Assembly: GCF_021442385.1 (NCBI RefSeq)
Contig: NZ_MUZA01000068.1
Location: 1-33,511, forward strand
Origin: Micromonospora sp. MH99
Lineage (GTDB): Bacteria; Actinomycetota; Actinomycetes; Mycobacteriales; Micromonosporaceae
Reading direction: 5' to 3'
Length of the DNA: 33,511 bases
Shown piece by piece: positions 1-7,200 of this stretch. The notes below the pieces were generated by a model that did not search any database, was not told the origin of the DNA, and saw only the letters and a program-made list of their open reading frames with translations. Position 1 is the stretch's first letter; the number at the start of each line of letters is the position of its first letter. The translations under genes were made by a program, and so were the position numbers.

Positions 1-126
1 TATGGGTTGCCGCCGGATCCGGTGGTGACGACGCGGGATCTGCCGGCGATGTGGAAACGCGCCGGCCTCGCCGCGCTCACGATGACTGCCGTCACGGCGC
101 TCGCGTTCCTGGGTCGGCGGCCATGA
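1..126 (+). CDS. 4Fe-4S ferredoxin-type beta subunit of a formate-dehydrogenase-like oxidoreductase, C-terminal end (partial)
   Basis: Only the last 41 residues are in the window, read in frame 1 and ending YGLPP...FLGRRP with TGA at 124-126. The tail contains a short hydrophobic stretch (about residues 22-37 of the visible part, LAALTMTAVTALAFL) consistent with a C-terminal membrane helix. Its stop overlaps the ATG of the NrfD gene by 4 bases (ATGA), so the two are translationally coupled. Genes directly upstream of NrfD anchors in actinobacterial molybdoenzyme operons usually encode the four-cluster iron-sulfur electron-transfer subunit (FdhB/NrfC type). That, with the formate-type transporter next door, is why I call it so. 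No cysteine cluster is visible here, so the family rests on position and tail character. Confidence 0.6.
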   Translation, partial: YGLPPDPVVTTRDLPAMWKRAGLAALTMTAVTALAFLGRRP

Positions 127-1133
127 CCGACACGACACCGCTCGACGGGCACCGGCGGCCCGGACGCGGCGGGGGCGGCGAACAGCTCACCGTGCCGCCT
201 GCCGACTTCAGCTCCTACTACGGCCGGCCGGTGCTCAAACCACCGGTCTGGAAGTACGACATCGCGGGCTACCTGTTCACCGGCGGCCTCGCCGCCGGCG
301 GCTCGCTGATCGCCGCGGGCGCCCAGGTGACCGGTCGTCCCGAGTTGCGCACGATCGGCCGGTGGACGGCCCTCGGCGGTGTCACCGCCAGCACCTACCT
401 GCTCATTCACGACCTCGGGCGGCCGAGCCGGTTCCACCACATGCTCCGGGTCGCCAAGGTGACCTCACCCATGTCCGTCGGCACCTGGATCCTCGCCGCG
501 TTCGGGCCACTGGCCGGGGTGGCAGCGGTTGCCGAACTCGCGCCGCTGATCCCACAGCACGGCGTGCTCGGCCTCGCCCGCCGGCTGGCGCCCCCGGTCG
601 GCCACGCCGCCGGTCTGGCGGCCGCCGCTGTCGCGCCGGCGCTGGCCACGTACACCGGGGTGCTCCTCGCCGACACGGCCGTGCCGTCCTGGCACGACGC
701 CTACCCGTCGCTGCCGTTCGTCTTCGCCGGGAGCGCGCTCGCCGCCGCGTCCGGGGTCGGCCTGATCGCGGCCCCGGCCACGCAGACCGCCCCGCTGCGG
801 CGACTCGCCCTCGCCGCCGCAACCGTCGAGCTGGTCGGCGGACGGCGGCTGGAGCGGCTGGGCCTGACCGGTGAGCCGTACCGGCGCGGCCGCAGCGGGC
901 GACTGGTCACCGCGGGGCGGGCGCTGCTCGCCGTGGGCACCGCCGCGGCACTGGTCAGCCGCCGCAGCCGGCTTCTGGCGGCGATCTCCGGCGCGGCCCT
1001 CGTGGCCTCGTCGGTCGCCACCCGGTTCGGTGTCTTCGAGGCGGGCCGGGTCTCCGCGCGCGATCCGAAGTACACGGTCGTGCCCCAGCGGGAGAGACTC
1101 GACGAGAAGAACGACCCCGCGCTCCGGCCCTGA
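123..1133 (+). CDS. nrfD: NrfD/PsrC-type membrane anchor subunit of a molybdoenzyme complex
   Basis: A 336-residue polytopic membrane protein. A soluble N-terminal stretch (about 1-55, including FSSYYGRPVLKPPVWKYD) precedes many hydrophobic segments. The phrase KPPVWKYDIAGYLFTGGLAAGGS followed by HDLGRPSRFHHMLRVAKVTSPMSVGTW is characteristic of NrfD-like quinol-interacting anchors: a conserved D-LGRP turn and an SPMS..W motif. These anchors pass electrons between the quinone pool and an iron-sulfur subunit on the membrane surface. I chose the ATG at 123 because it overlaps the upstream stop (ATGA); an in-frame start at 51 would run through the upstream gene. The end of the anchor is 14 bases from the convergent antiporter gene. 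The catalytic molybdopterin subunit must lie left of the window. Formate dehydrogenase is the likeliest complex, but a polysulfide or other reductase cannot be excluded. Confidence 0.85.
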   Translation: MTDTTPLDGHRRPGRGGGGEQLTVPPADFSSYYGRPVLKPPVWKYDIAGYLFTGGLAAGGSLIAAGAQVTGRPELRTIGRWTALGGVTASTYLLIHDLGRPSRFHHMLRVAKVTSPMSVGTWILAAFGPLAGVAAVAELAPLIPQHGVLGLARRLAPPVGHAAGLAAAAVAPALATYTGVLLADTAVPSWHDAYPSLPFVFAGSALAAASGVGLIAAPATQTAPLRRLALAAATVELVGGRRLERLGLTGEPYRRGRSGRLVTAGRALLAVGTAAALVSRRSRLLAAISGAALVASSVATRFGVFEAGRVSARDPKYTVVPQRERLDEKNDPALRP

Positions 1134-1147
1134 ACGGGCGCGACACC

Positions 1148-2704
1148 TCAGCCGGTGAACAGTTTCGCCGCGGTGATGGCGGTCTGGACGATGCCGTATC
1201 CGAGCAGCGCCGCGACCAGCAGCCAGGACACCCAGAGTCGCCCGGTCTGGGTGCCGACGTGCTCGGGCACCGGAGGGGTGCTCTGCGGGCCGAGGGCGAC
1301 CGGCTCGGTGACCGTGGCCTTGGCCACCGGCGACGTCGGTCCCCGGTCCGGCTCGTGGAACCGGTCCGGCACGGGACGTACCAGCAGGTTGGCGATGAAG
1401 CCGATGGCCAGGATGCCGACCATGGTGAACAGCGCGGGCCGGTACGCCGAGGCGGTGAGGGTGCCGGGCTTGCCCTGCGTGTCGAGGATCCCGTTGACGA
1501 TCAGCGGCCCGGCGACACCCGCGGCCGACCACGCGGTCAGGATCCGACCGTGGATGGCGCCGACCTGGAAGGTGCCGAACAGGTCGCGCAGGTACGCGGG
1601 CATGGTGGCGAAGCCGCCGCCGTAGAAGGAGATGATCGCGGCGGCGACCAGCACGAAGACCGCCGTCGCGGCGTGGCCGGCGACGGCGAGCAGCACGTAC
1701 AGCACCATGCCGACGCCGAGGTAGACCATGTAGATGGGCTTGCGGCCGATGAGGTCGGACGTCGTCGACCAGACGAACCGGCCGGCCATGTTGAACAGCG
1801 ACAGGACACCCACGAAACCGGCCGCCGCCGACACCGACACCGCGGTGGAGCCGTTGTCCCGGAAGAAGTCCTGGATCATCGGGCTGGCCTGCTCCAGGAT
1901 GCCGATGCCGGCCGTGACGTTGCAGAACAGCACGATCCACAGCAGCCAGAACGATCGGGTACGTACCGCGTTCGTCGCGGACACGCTCGCCCGTGTCACC
2001 AGGGGGCGGCTGGCGACGCTGGCCGGATCGAACCCGGCGGGCCGCCAGTCCGGTGCCGGAACCCGGACGTTGAACGGGCCGAACATCATGATCACGAAGT
2101 AGCCGAGGCCGAACGTGACGAAGAGCGCCACGAGGGCGTGGCCCGACGCGACGGCTCCCGGATTGTCCGGGTTGTAGTTGGAGTCGTACAGCGAGAGCAG
2201 CTGGCGTGCGAGCGGGCCGGCGACCAGGGCGCCGCCGCCGAACCCCATGATGGCGAGGCCGGTGGCGAGACCCGGCCGGTCCGGGAACCACTTGATCAGC
2301 GTGGAGACGGGCGAGATGTAGCCGATGCCCAGCCCGATGCCGCCGATGACGCCGTAGCCGAGGTAGAGCAGCCAGAGTTGCTGGGTCGCGATGCCGATCG
2401 CGCCGACCAGGAACCCGGTGGCCCAGAAACAGGCGGAGACGAACATGGCCCGGCGGGGGCCGTTTCGCTCCACCCACCGGCCGCCCACCGCCGCCGACGA
2501 ACCCAGCATGACGATGGCGATGCTGAAGATCGCCCCGATCGCCGTCTGGCTGGTGTCGAAGTGCGCGATGAGGGAGTTCTTGTAGACGCTCGTCGCGTAG
2601 ACCTGACCGATGCAGACGTGCACGGCCAAAGCCGCGGTCGGGATGAGCCAGCGGCTGTATCCCGGGGGAGCGACGGTGTGCCGAGGGTTGAATACCGACA
2701 GCAT
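1148..2704 (-). CDS. OFA-family (oxalate/formate antiporter-type) MFS transporter
   Basis: A 518-residue major facilitator protein. The N-terminus (MLSVFNPRHTVAPPGYSRWLIP) leads into the first helix and IGQVYATSVY, typical of the oxalate:formate antiporter branch. The MFS motif A-like loop GGRWVERNGPRRAMF lies between helices 2 and 3, and a second such loop (VWSTTSDLIGRKPIY) occurs in the second half. I count about twelve core helices. They are followed by a hydrophilic linker (VRPVPDRFHEPDRGP...) and one further helix at the extreme C-terminus (LWVSWLLVAALLGYGIVQTAI). The start is fixed by a strong Shine-Dalgarno AGGAGGT at 2714-2720, nine bases before the ATG; an in-frame start at 2806 has no such support. 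Convergence with an NrfD operon suggests formate or oxalate import for the dehydrogenase, which is inference. Confidence 0.88.
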   Translation of the reverse strand: MLSVFNPRHTVAPPGYSRWLIPTAALAVHVCIGQVYATSVYKNSLIAHFDTSQTAIGAIFSIAIVMLGSSAAVGGRWVERNGPRRAMFVSACFWATGFLVGAIGIATQQLWLLYLGYGVIGGIGLGIGYISPVSTLIKWFPDRPGLATGLAIMGFGGGALVAGPLARQLLSLYDSNYNPDNPGAVASGHALVALFVTFGLGYFVIMMFGPFNVRVPAPDWRPAGFDPASVASRPLVTRASVSATNAVRTRSFWLLWIVLFCNVTAGIGILEQASPMIQDFFRDNGSTAVSVSAAAGFVGVLSLFNMAGRFVWSTTSDLIGRKPIYMVYLGVGMVLYVLLAVAGHAATAVFVLVAAAIISFYGGGFATMPAYLRDLFGTFQVGAIHGRILTAWSAAGVAGPLIVNGILDTQGKPGTLTASAYRPALFTMVGILAIGFIANLLVRPVPDRFHEPDRGPTSPVAKATVTEPVALGPQSTPPVPEHVGTQTGRLWVSWLLVAALLGYGIVQTAITAAKLFTG

Positions 2705-2713
2705 GGGGTCCGC

Positions 2714-2720
2714 ACCTCCT
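2714..2720 (-). promoter_or_regulatory. Strong ribosome binding site of the OFA transporter
   Basis: Reading on the minus strand, AGGAGGT stands nine bases before the ATG at 2704. It decides the start codon against the longer in-frame option. Confidence 0.8.
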
Positions 2721-2832
2721 GCGACTGAACGGGCAGACGGCGGGGCAGAGCTGCCCGTGCCGGTAGCCGACAGAGCGGTGCCGCCCCCAGTGGCGGCCCG
2801 GTGCACGCCTGCGTCAGCCGCTGACCGGCTGC

Positions 2833-2861
2833 ATTCTCACGTTACGTGGCGGCAGGTTCAC
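2833..2861 (-). promoter_or_regulatory. Candidate promoter of the OFA transporter with internal palindrome
   Basis: On the minus strand GTGAAC (2856-2861) and GAGAAT (2833-2838) are separated by 17 bases, a plausible but imperfect -35/-10 pair. Between them lies the perfect inverted repeat CACGT-A-ACGTG (plus strand 2838-2848), a possible operator. The implied untranslated leader is about 120 bases. The rest of the 2705-2948 gap shows only a hairpin at 2897-2924. Confidence 0.3.
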
Positions 2862-2896
2862 GCTTCGTCATAACTCCGAAACGCGGAAGTGCTGGT

Positions 2897-2924
2897 GGCG
2901 GGCTCGCGCTCCAACCGGCCCGCC
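2897..2924 (-). terminator. Candidate terminator of the monooxygenase operon
   Basis: A 7-bp GGCGGGC/GCCCGCC inverted repeat with a 14-base loop, starting about 25 bases past the stop of the alpha/beta hydrolase gene. There is no U tract, as is common in actinobacteria. Confidence 0.4.
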
Positions 2925-2948
2925 CTGTTTCGTTGACCCACGCCGTCG

Positions 2949-3776
2949 CTAGGCGGCCACCGACGGGTCCGGTCCCGGTGCGCGGGGAACGGCGCCGGTG
3001 GTCTCCAGGATGAGCGCGGCGACCAGATCCGGGTCGTCGCTCATCGGCACGTGCCCGCAGCCGGCAAGCGTCACCACGCGGGCCGCCGGCAGCCCGGCCC
3101 GGGCGCGCTCGGCCTGGTGGACGGCGAAGATGCGGTCATGGTCGCCCCAGCCGATGGTCACCGGCACCGCCGCGGCGGCCAGCCGGAGGCAGTCGAAGCG
3201 GTAGTCGCGGGAGGCTCGGGCCACGGCGTTGAAGCCCACCGCTCGCCGCAGGGCGAGCGCGTCGCCCACCGCGCGGTCGACGTCCAACAGCGTCGGGCGG
3301 GCCATCAGCGGCGCGAAGCACAACGCCCGCAGGTACGCCGAGCGCAACGCGACCCGCATGATCGGGGTGGGCAGGCGCGAGTTGGCCCGCAGCATCCTGA
3401 GGATGGCCAGTGCCCGGCGCCGCTCCGCCGGTGTGAAGAAGCCGGCGGGGGAGAAGGCGGTGGCCGACGCGACAGCCCCGGTCGCGGCCAGCTCCAGACC
3501 GATCGCCCCACCGAGGCTGTAACCGGCCACATGCGGGCGCTCCAGCCCCCACTCGGTCAGGACGGGCAGCATCGCGGCGACGGTGGCGGCCATGTCGGCG
3601 GGCATCCCGGTGTCGGGCACCGGTGAGTTCCCGAAGCCGGGCAGGTCGAGGGCGATCACCTCGTGGTGGGCGGTGAGCCTGTCGAACACGGGCTCCCACG
3701 CCTGGTGGCGGTGACCGATGCCGTGGATGAGCACGAGCGGTTCACCGCTGCCCGCGCGACGGAAGTGGATGCTCAT
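2949..3776 (-). CDS. Alpha/beta-fold hydrolase, last gene of the monooxygenase operon
   Basis: A 275-residue alpha/beta hydrolase. Seen directly: the oxyanion-hole motif LIHGIG (residues 16-21), the DLPGFGNS turn (44-51), the nucleophile elbow GYSLGG with Ser87, an acidic residue in GWGDHDRIF, and the catalytic His in AGCGHVPMSDDP near the C-terminus. Together these form a complete Ser-Asp-His triad, so the protein is probably an active esterase, lipase or lactonase. It has no signal peptide and is likely cytosolic. The ATG at 3774-3776 overlaps the SDR stop (ATGA). Following a Baeyer-Villiger-type monooxygenase and an SDR, an ester or lactone hydrolase is the expected third step (alcohol to ketone to ester to acid plus alcohol). 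That order of action is inference; the true substrate is unknown. Confidence 0.85.
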   Translation of the reverse strand: MSIHFRRAGSGEPLVLIHGIGHRHQAWEPVFDRLTAHHEVIALDLPGFGNSPVPDTGMPADMAATVAAMLPVLTEWGLERPHVAGYSLGGAIGLELAATGAVASATAFSPAGFFTPAERRRALAILRMLRANSRLPTPIMRVALRSAYLRALCFAPLMARPTLLDVDRAVGDALALRRAVGFNAVARASRDYRFDCLRLAAAAVPVTIGWGDHDRIFAVHQAERARAGLPAARVVTLAGCGHVPMSDDPDLVAALILETTGAVPRAPGPDPSVAA

Positions 3777-4645
3777 CTGCGTCCCTCCACCGACGACCTG
3801 CCGAAGGACCGGCCGAGCTGGCGTACCTCGTCCTCCATCTGACCGACCATCGTGCGGCCGCCCAACCTGGTGATCAGCGCGTCCGAGAGGCCGCTGAGCA
3901 CCACCGGCCGCAGCGCCTGCACCAAGGCCAGCGACCGTGGCACGTACACCTTGCGTCTGCGGCGTTCGATGCCGCTCAGCAGTGCGTCGGCGCACTGCTC
4001 GACAGGGACGACCGTGGACAGCGGCCACGGCAGCCGGCGCAGCGTGGCGTTGAACGACGCCAGGTCGGCACGGATGTCGCGGACCAGGTCGGTGTCGATC
4101 CAGATCGGATGCGCGGTGCCGACGGTGACGCCACCCGAGCGCGTCTCCAGGCGTAGCACGTTGGCGAACTGCTCCACGCCCGCCTTGGACGCGCAGTAGG
4201 CCGCCATGCCGGGCATCGCCGTGAAGGCGGCGGCCGACGAGACGATCAGGACGTGACCCCGGGCGGCGGTGACGTGCGGCAGCGCCGCGCTGACGGTGCG
4301 GATCGCGCCGCAGAGGTTCACCTCGACGGTACGCACCAACGCGTCGACGGGCCCCACGGCAACGGTGCCGAGGTTGGCGATGCCGGCGTTCGCCACCACC
4401 ACGTCGACACCACCGAACCGCTCCACTGTGGAAGCCACCGCTGCGTCCAGCGCCACCTGGTCGGTGACGTCGCACTCGTACCAGTGCGCGCCGAGCTCGT
4501 CGCCGAGCTGCCGGAGCCGCTCGCCCTCCAGACCCGCCAGGGCGACCCGGGCGCCCCGGGCGACGGCCGCGCGGGCCAGCTCGGCGCCGATGCCGCGTGC
4601 CGCGCCGGTGATGAAGATGGTCCGGCCCGCCAGGTCATACCGCAT
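3773..4645 (-). CDS. Short-chain dehydrogenase/reductase (SDR)
   Basis: A 290-residue classical SDR. The nucleotide-binding motif TGAARGIG spans residues 13-20, NAG lies at 86-88, and the catalytic Ser137, Tyr150 (YCASK) and Lys154 are all present. The C-terminal 60 residues (RRRRKVYVPRSLALVQALRPVVLSG...) extend beyond the core. They resemble the membrane-proximal tail of SDRs found beside FAD monooxygenases in mycobacteria and relatives. The gene begins 11 bases before the monooxygenase stop and ends with a 4-base overlap into the hydrolase. It is therefore the middle of a coupled operon. It probably interconverts a secondary alcohol and ketone with NAD(P). Co-transcription with the monooxygenase suggests that it supplies or removes its substrate, which is inference. 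Confidence 0.88.
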   Translation of the reverse strand: MRYDLAGRTIFITGAARGIGAELARAAVARGARVALAGLEGERLRQLGDELGAHWYECDVTDQVALDAAVASTVERFGGVDVVVANAGIANLGTVAVGPVDALVRTVEVNLCGAIRTVSAALPHVTAARGHVLIVSSAAAFTAMPGMAAYCASKAGVEQFANVLRLETRSGGVTVGTAHPIWIDTDLVRDIRADLASFNATLRRLPWPLSTVVPVEQCADALLSGIERRRRKVYVPRSLALVQALRPVVLSGLSDALITRLGGRTMVGQMEDEVRQLGRSFGRSSVEGRR

Positions 4646-6128
4646 CGGCGTGCTCCCGTTCCGGTTCGTTGGGGCTGTGGCCGGCCGTGATCAGCCGGTG
4701 GTCGGCGGGGTGGAACCGGCGCAGGCGCATCCGGAAGCTGGTGGCGAAGCCCGGCCAGATGGTGGTGTTGCGGCCGGTGGCGTCGAGATACCAGCTCGAA
4801 CAGCCGGTCTGCCAGACGGTCCCGGCCATCTTCCTGTCGATCTGTTCGGTCCAGCGTCGTTGGGCCTCCGTGGTCGGCTCGATGGCCTGCGCGCCGGTGG
4901 CCCGCAGGTGGCGCAGAGCCGCGAGCACCAGGCGCAACTGCGCCTCGATCATCAGCACCACCGAGGTGTGCCCGAGCCCGGTGTTCGGGCCGAGCAGGAA
5001 GAACAGGTTGGGGAAGCCGGCGATGGTCGTGCCCCGGTACGCGTGCATGCTGGGCGTCCAGGCCGTACCCAGGCTGCACCCGCCGCGGCCGTGGATGCGC
5101 CGCACGACGGGGGAGTCGGTGACGTGGAACCCGGTGCCGAGGATGATCGTGTCCGCCGGGTGGTGCACGCCGTCGGCGGTGACCAGGCCGTCCGGCACGA
5201 CCCGGGTGATGCCCTCGGTGACCACGTCGACGTTCGGCCGGGTGAGCGACGGCCAGTAGTCGTTCGAGATCAGGACCCGTTTGCAGCCCATGGCGTACCG
5301 GGGTGTGAGCTTGTCCCGCAGGGCCGGGTCGGTGACCTGACGCCGCAGCGTCCGCAGGGACAGCCGGGAGGCGAGGCGGTTGACCGTCGGGTGCAGGAAG
5401 CCCAGACCCATGGTCTCGCGGAGCAGGTACAGCCCGGCCCTGGCGGCCCGCTGCGCGCCGGGCACGGTTTGGAACGCGGCCTGCTCGACCCGGCTGATGC
5501 GGCGCGAGCGCCTCGGCATGATCCAGGCGGGGGAGCGCTGGAACAGCGTCAGTCTGTCGACGGCCGGCTGGATCCGCGGCACGAACTGGACGGCCGACGC
5601 GCCGGTGCCGATGACCGCGACACGGCGGCCGGTCAGGTCGTGGTCGTGCCGCCAGCGGGCGGAGTGGAAGACCGTGCCGGCGAACTCGTCGATGCCCGGC
5701 AGATCGGGGATGGCGGGCTCGCTCAGGGGGCCGGCCGCGCAGATCAGCACCCGGGCCGTGTGATCCCCGCCGGAGGTGCGCAGCAGCCAGCGTTGGCGCT
5801 TGTCGTCCCAGCGTGCCTCGTGCACCTCGTGGCGCAGTCGGAGCTTCGGGCCGATCCCGAAGCGGTCGACGCAGCCGCGTAGGTAGTCCCTGATCTCCGG
5901 CTGGCTGGAGAAGGTGGTGGACCAGCGGGGATTGGGGGCGAAGGAGAAGGAGTAGAGGTGCGACGGGACGTCGCAGGCGCAGCCGGGGTAGGTGTTGTCC
6001 CGCCAGGTGCCGCCGACGTCGTCGCCCCGGTCGAAGACGAGGTAGTCGTTGAAGCCGGCCCGTTGCAGGGCGATGGCCGCGCCCAGGCCGCCAAAACCGG
6101 CCCCGACGATGGCAACGTCTGTGTCCAT
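4635..6128 (-). CDS. FAD-dependent monooxygenase, Baeyer-Villiger type
   Basis: A 497-residue flavoprotein monooxygenase. The FAD Rossmann motif GAGFGG is at residues 9-14. The segment DRGDDVGGTWRDNTYPGCACDVPSHLYSFSF is the classic active-site region of Baeyer-Villiger and N-hydroxylating monooxygenases. The Baeyer-Villiger fingerprint F-x-G-x3-H-x3-W is present as FAGTVFHSARW (149-159). A second dinucleotide-binding motif GTGASA (174-179) binds NADPH. The length is typical of the family, with no truncation. The start ATG (6126-6128) overlaps the stop of the DUF4873 gene. The gene content FMO-SDR-hydrolase recalls the mycobacterial mymA operon, although here the order and the regulator class (TetR rather than AraC) differ. 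The substrate is unknown; a ketone or lipid is likely. Confidence 0.9.
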   Translation of the reverse strand: MDTDVAIVGAGFGGLGAAIALQRAGFNDYLVFDRGDDVGGTWRDNTYPGCACDVPSHLYSFSFAPNPRWSTTFSSQPEIRDYLRGCVDRFGIGPKLRLRHEVHEARWDDKRQRWLLRTSGGDHTARVLICAAGPLSEPAIPDLPGIDEFAGTVFHSARWRHDHDLTGRRVAVIGTGASAVQFVPRIQPAVDRLTLFQRSPAWIMPRRSRRISRVEQAAFQTVPGAQRAARAGLYLLRETMGLGFLHPTVNRLASRLSLRTLRRQVTDPALRDKLTPRYAMGCKRVLISNDYWPSLTRPNVDVVTEGITRVVPDGLVTADGVHHPADTIILGTGFHVTDSPVVRRIHGRGGCSLGTAWTPSMHAYRGTTIAGFPNLFFLLGPNTGLGHTSVVLMIEAQLRLVLAALRHLRATGAQAIEPTTEAQRRWTEQIDRKMAGTVWQTGCSSWYLDATGRNTTIWPGFATSFRMRLRRFHPADHRLITAGHSPNEPEREHADAV

Positions 6129-6427
6129 CAGTCCTCCAGATCCTCGGACGCGACGTCCGGTCCGGCCGGCGAGGGCCAGGGCGGATCACCCACGCCGGTG
6201 ATCCGTACGCCGCCCCACGGGTCGACCTCGGCCAGTCGGGCGGGCCGGGCCCGGTCGGCGATGCGCAGCTCGACGTCGCGGCGACCGGAGCGCAGCAGTC
6301 GTGCCACTGTCGGGTCCGGCTCGATGCGCCCACCCCAGTGGAAGCGGCCGTCGACGGGCTCCCACCGTCCGCTGAGGTGTACCCGTACCGGGGTGCCCGC
6401 GATGCTCGCCGGACCGTGATAGCTCAC
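6128..6427 (-). CDS. DUF4873-type small protein
   Basis: A 99-residue protein beginning VSYHGPASIAGTPVRVHLSGRWEPVDGRFHWGGRIEP. It matches my memory of the DUF4873 family, which has a Y-G-A start, a beta-rich core and an 'EPvDGrfHWgGRi' block, and is often encoded next to or fused to flavin monooxygenases in actinobacteria. I place the start at the GTG (6425-6427), which overlaps the TetR stop as GTGA; the longer in-frame ORF upstream only shadows the TetR gene. It ends with a 4-base overlap into the monooxygenase. No catalytic residues are evident. An accessory or substrate-handling role for the monooxygenase is inference. The C-terminal part is Pro/Asp/Glu-rich and probably disordered. Confidence 0.7.
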   Translation of the reverse strand: MSYHGPASIAGTPVRVHLSGRWEPVDGRFHWGGRIEPDPTVARLLRSGRRDVELRIADRARPARLAEVDPWGGVRITGVGDPPWPSPAGPDVASEDLED

Positions 6428-7152
6428 GGCACGATCCGTCCGTGGGCGCGGGTCAGCTCGGGTGGCAGGTCGGCGCTGGCCCGGACGCCCTCGATCCCGC
6501 TCCAGAGCAGGGTGGTCAGGTAGTCGGTGAGGGCGCTGCGGCTGAGCGGCTGTCCGTGTGTGGTCCACCAGTCGCCGACCGCCTGCACGAACCCCACCAG
6601 GCCGTACGCCCAGGGTTCGGCCGGGCCGGCGTCCAGGCCGAGCGCGCGCAGCCGGTCGCCGATCACCCGGGCCAGCCCGGCGGCCACCTGCCGGCTGGTC
6701 CCGGCGACGACCTGGTGGATGCCGGGTTGCCCGGACTGGCTCATGAGGAACCGGTAGAGCGCGGGCTGTGACTCGATCACGCCGAGGTACGCGTCGATCG
6801 TCGCCTCGACCAGGGCGCGTTCCTCGCGGACCTGCTCGATCGCGGGCGCGATGGCGTCCACGACCCGGGCCGCCACCACCTCGCTCACCGCGATCCAGAG
6901 CTGCGACTTGTCGGTGAAGTAGCGGTAGAGCACCGGCTTGCTGACGCCGGCGATGGCCGCCACCTGGTCCATGTCGACCTCGGGTCCGTGCCGCAGCAGG
7001 GCCTGTACGGCGGCGCCGACGAGCGCCAGTCGGCGCTGCTCGCGATGGCCTGCCCAGCGGTCCCGACGACCGTTGCCCTTCACTCTCGGGGCGTCGGCGT
7101 CGGATGCGCCCGGCGGGTCGGATCCATTGACATCCTTGCGCGACGATTGCAT
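6424..7152 (-). CDS. TetR-family transcriptional regulator of the monooxygenase operon
   Basis: A 242-residue TetR repressor. The helix-turn-helix lies at about residues 61-82 (MDQVAAIAGVSKPVLYRYFTDK, with the typical VLYRYF recognition helix), after a basic, probably disordered 35-residue N-terminal extension. The C-terminal ligand domain carries WAYGLVGFVQAVGDWW, a pattern common in TetR proteins that sense hydrophobic ligands. It is the first gene of the operon, overlapping DUF4873 by GTGA, and is divergent from the diiron oxygenase. A perfect palindrome in the 48-base spacer (7163-7173) is the probable operator, implying autoregulation of both arms. No good Shine-Dalgarno precedes the ATG at 7152. 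A GTG at 7083 is an alternative start that would remove the disordered extension. Confidence 0.85.
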   Translation of the reverse strand: MQSSRKDVNGSDPPGASDADAPRVKGNGRRDRWAGHREQRRLALVGAAVQALLRHGPEVDMDQVAAIAGVSKPVLYRYFTDKSQLWIAVSEVVAARVVDAIAPAIEQVREERALVEATIDAYLGVIESQPALYRFLMSQSGQPGIHQVVAGTSRQVAAGLARVIGDRLRALGLDAGPAEPWAYGLVGFVQAVGDWWTTHGQPLSRSALTDYLTTLLWSGIEGVRASADLPPELTRAHGRIVP

Positions 7153-7162
7153 GCTACTACTC

Positions 7163-7173
7163 GTAACAGTTAC
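7163..7173. promoter_or_regulatory. Palindromic operator candidate in the TetR/diiron-oxygenase divergent promoter
   Basis: GTAAC-A-GTTAC is a perfect inverted repeat in the centre of the 48-base spacer between two divergent genes, one of which encodes a TetR protein. The size and place fit a TetR operator covering both promoters. The AT-rich make-up contrasts with the GC-rich flanks. Confidence 0.55.
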
Positions 7174-7200
7174 CGGTCGTCACGTCAATATGGAGGAACC

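Noticed and set aside
465..2477. A 670-codon minus-strand frame across the NrfD and antiporter genes
   Set aside because: It is an out-of-frame shadow of the antiporter and antisense to NrfD. It is rich in Arg and Pro with no motif.
6988..7200. Upstream extension of the diiron oxygenase to an ATG at 6988
   Set aside because: It would overlap the divergent TetR gene and its spacer. The ATG at 7201 has a proper Shine-Dalgarno, and the extension has no family character.
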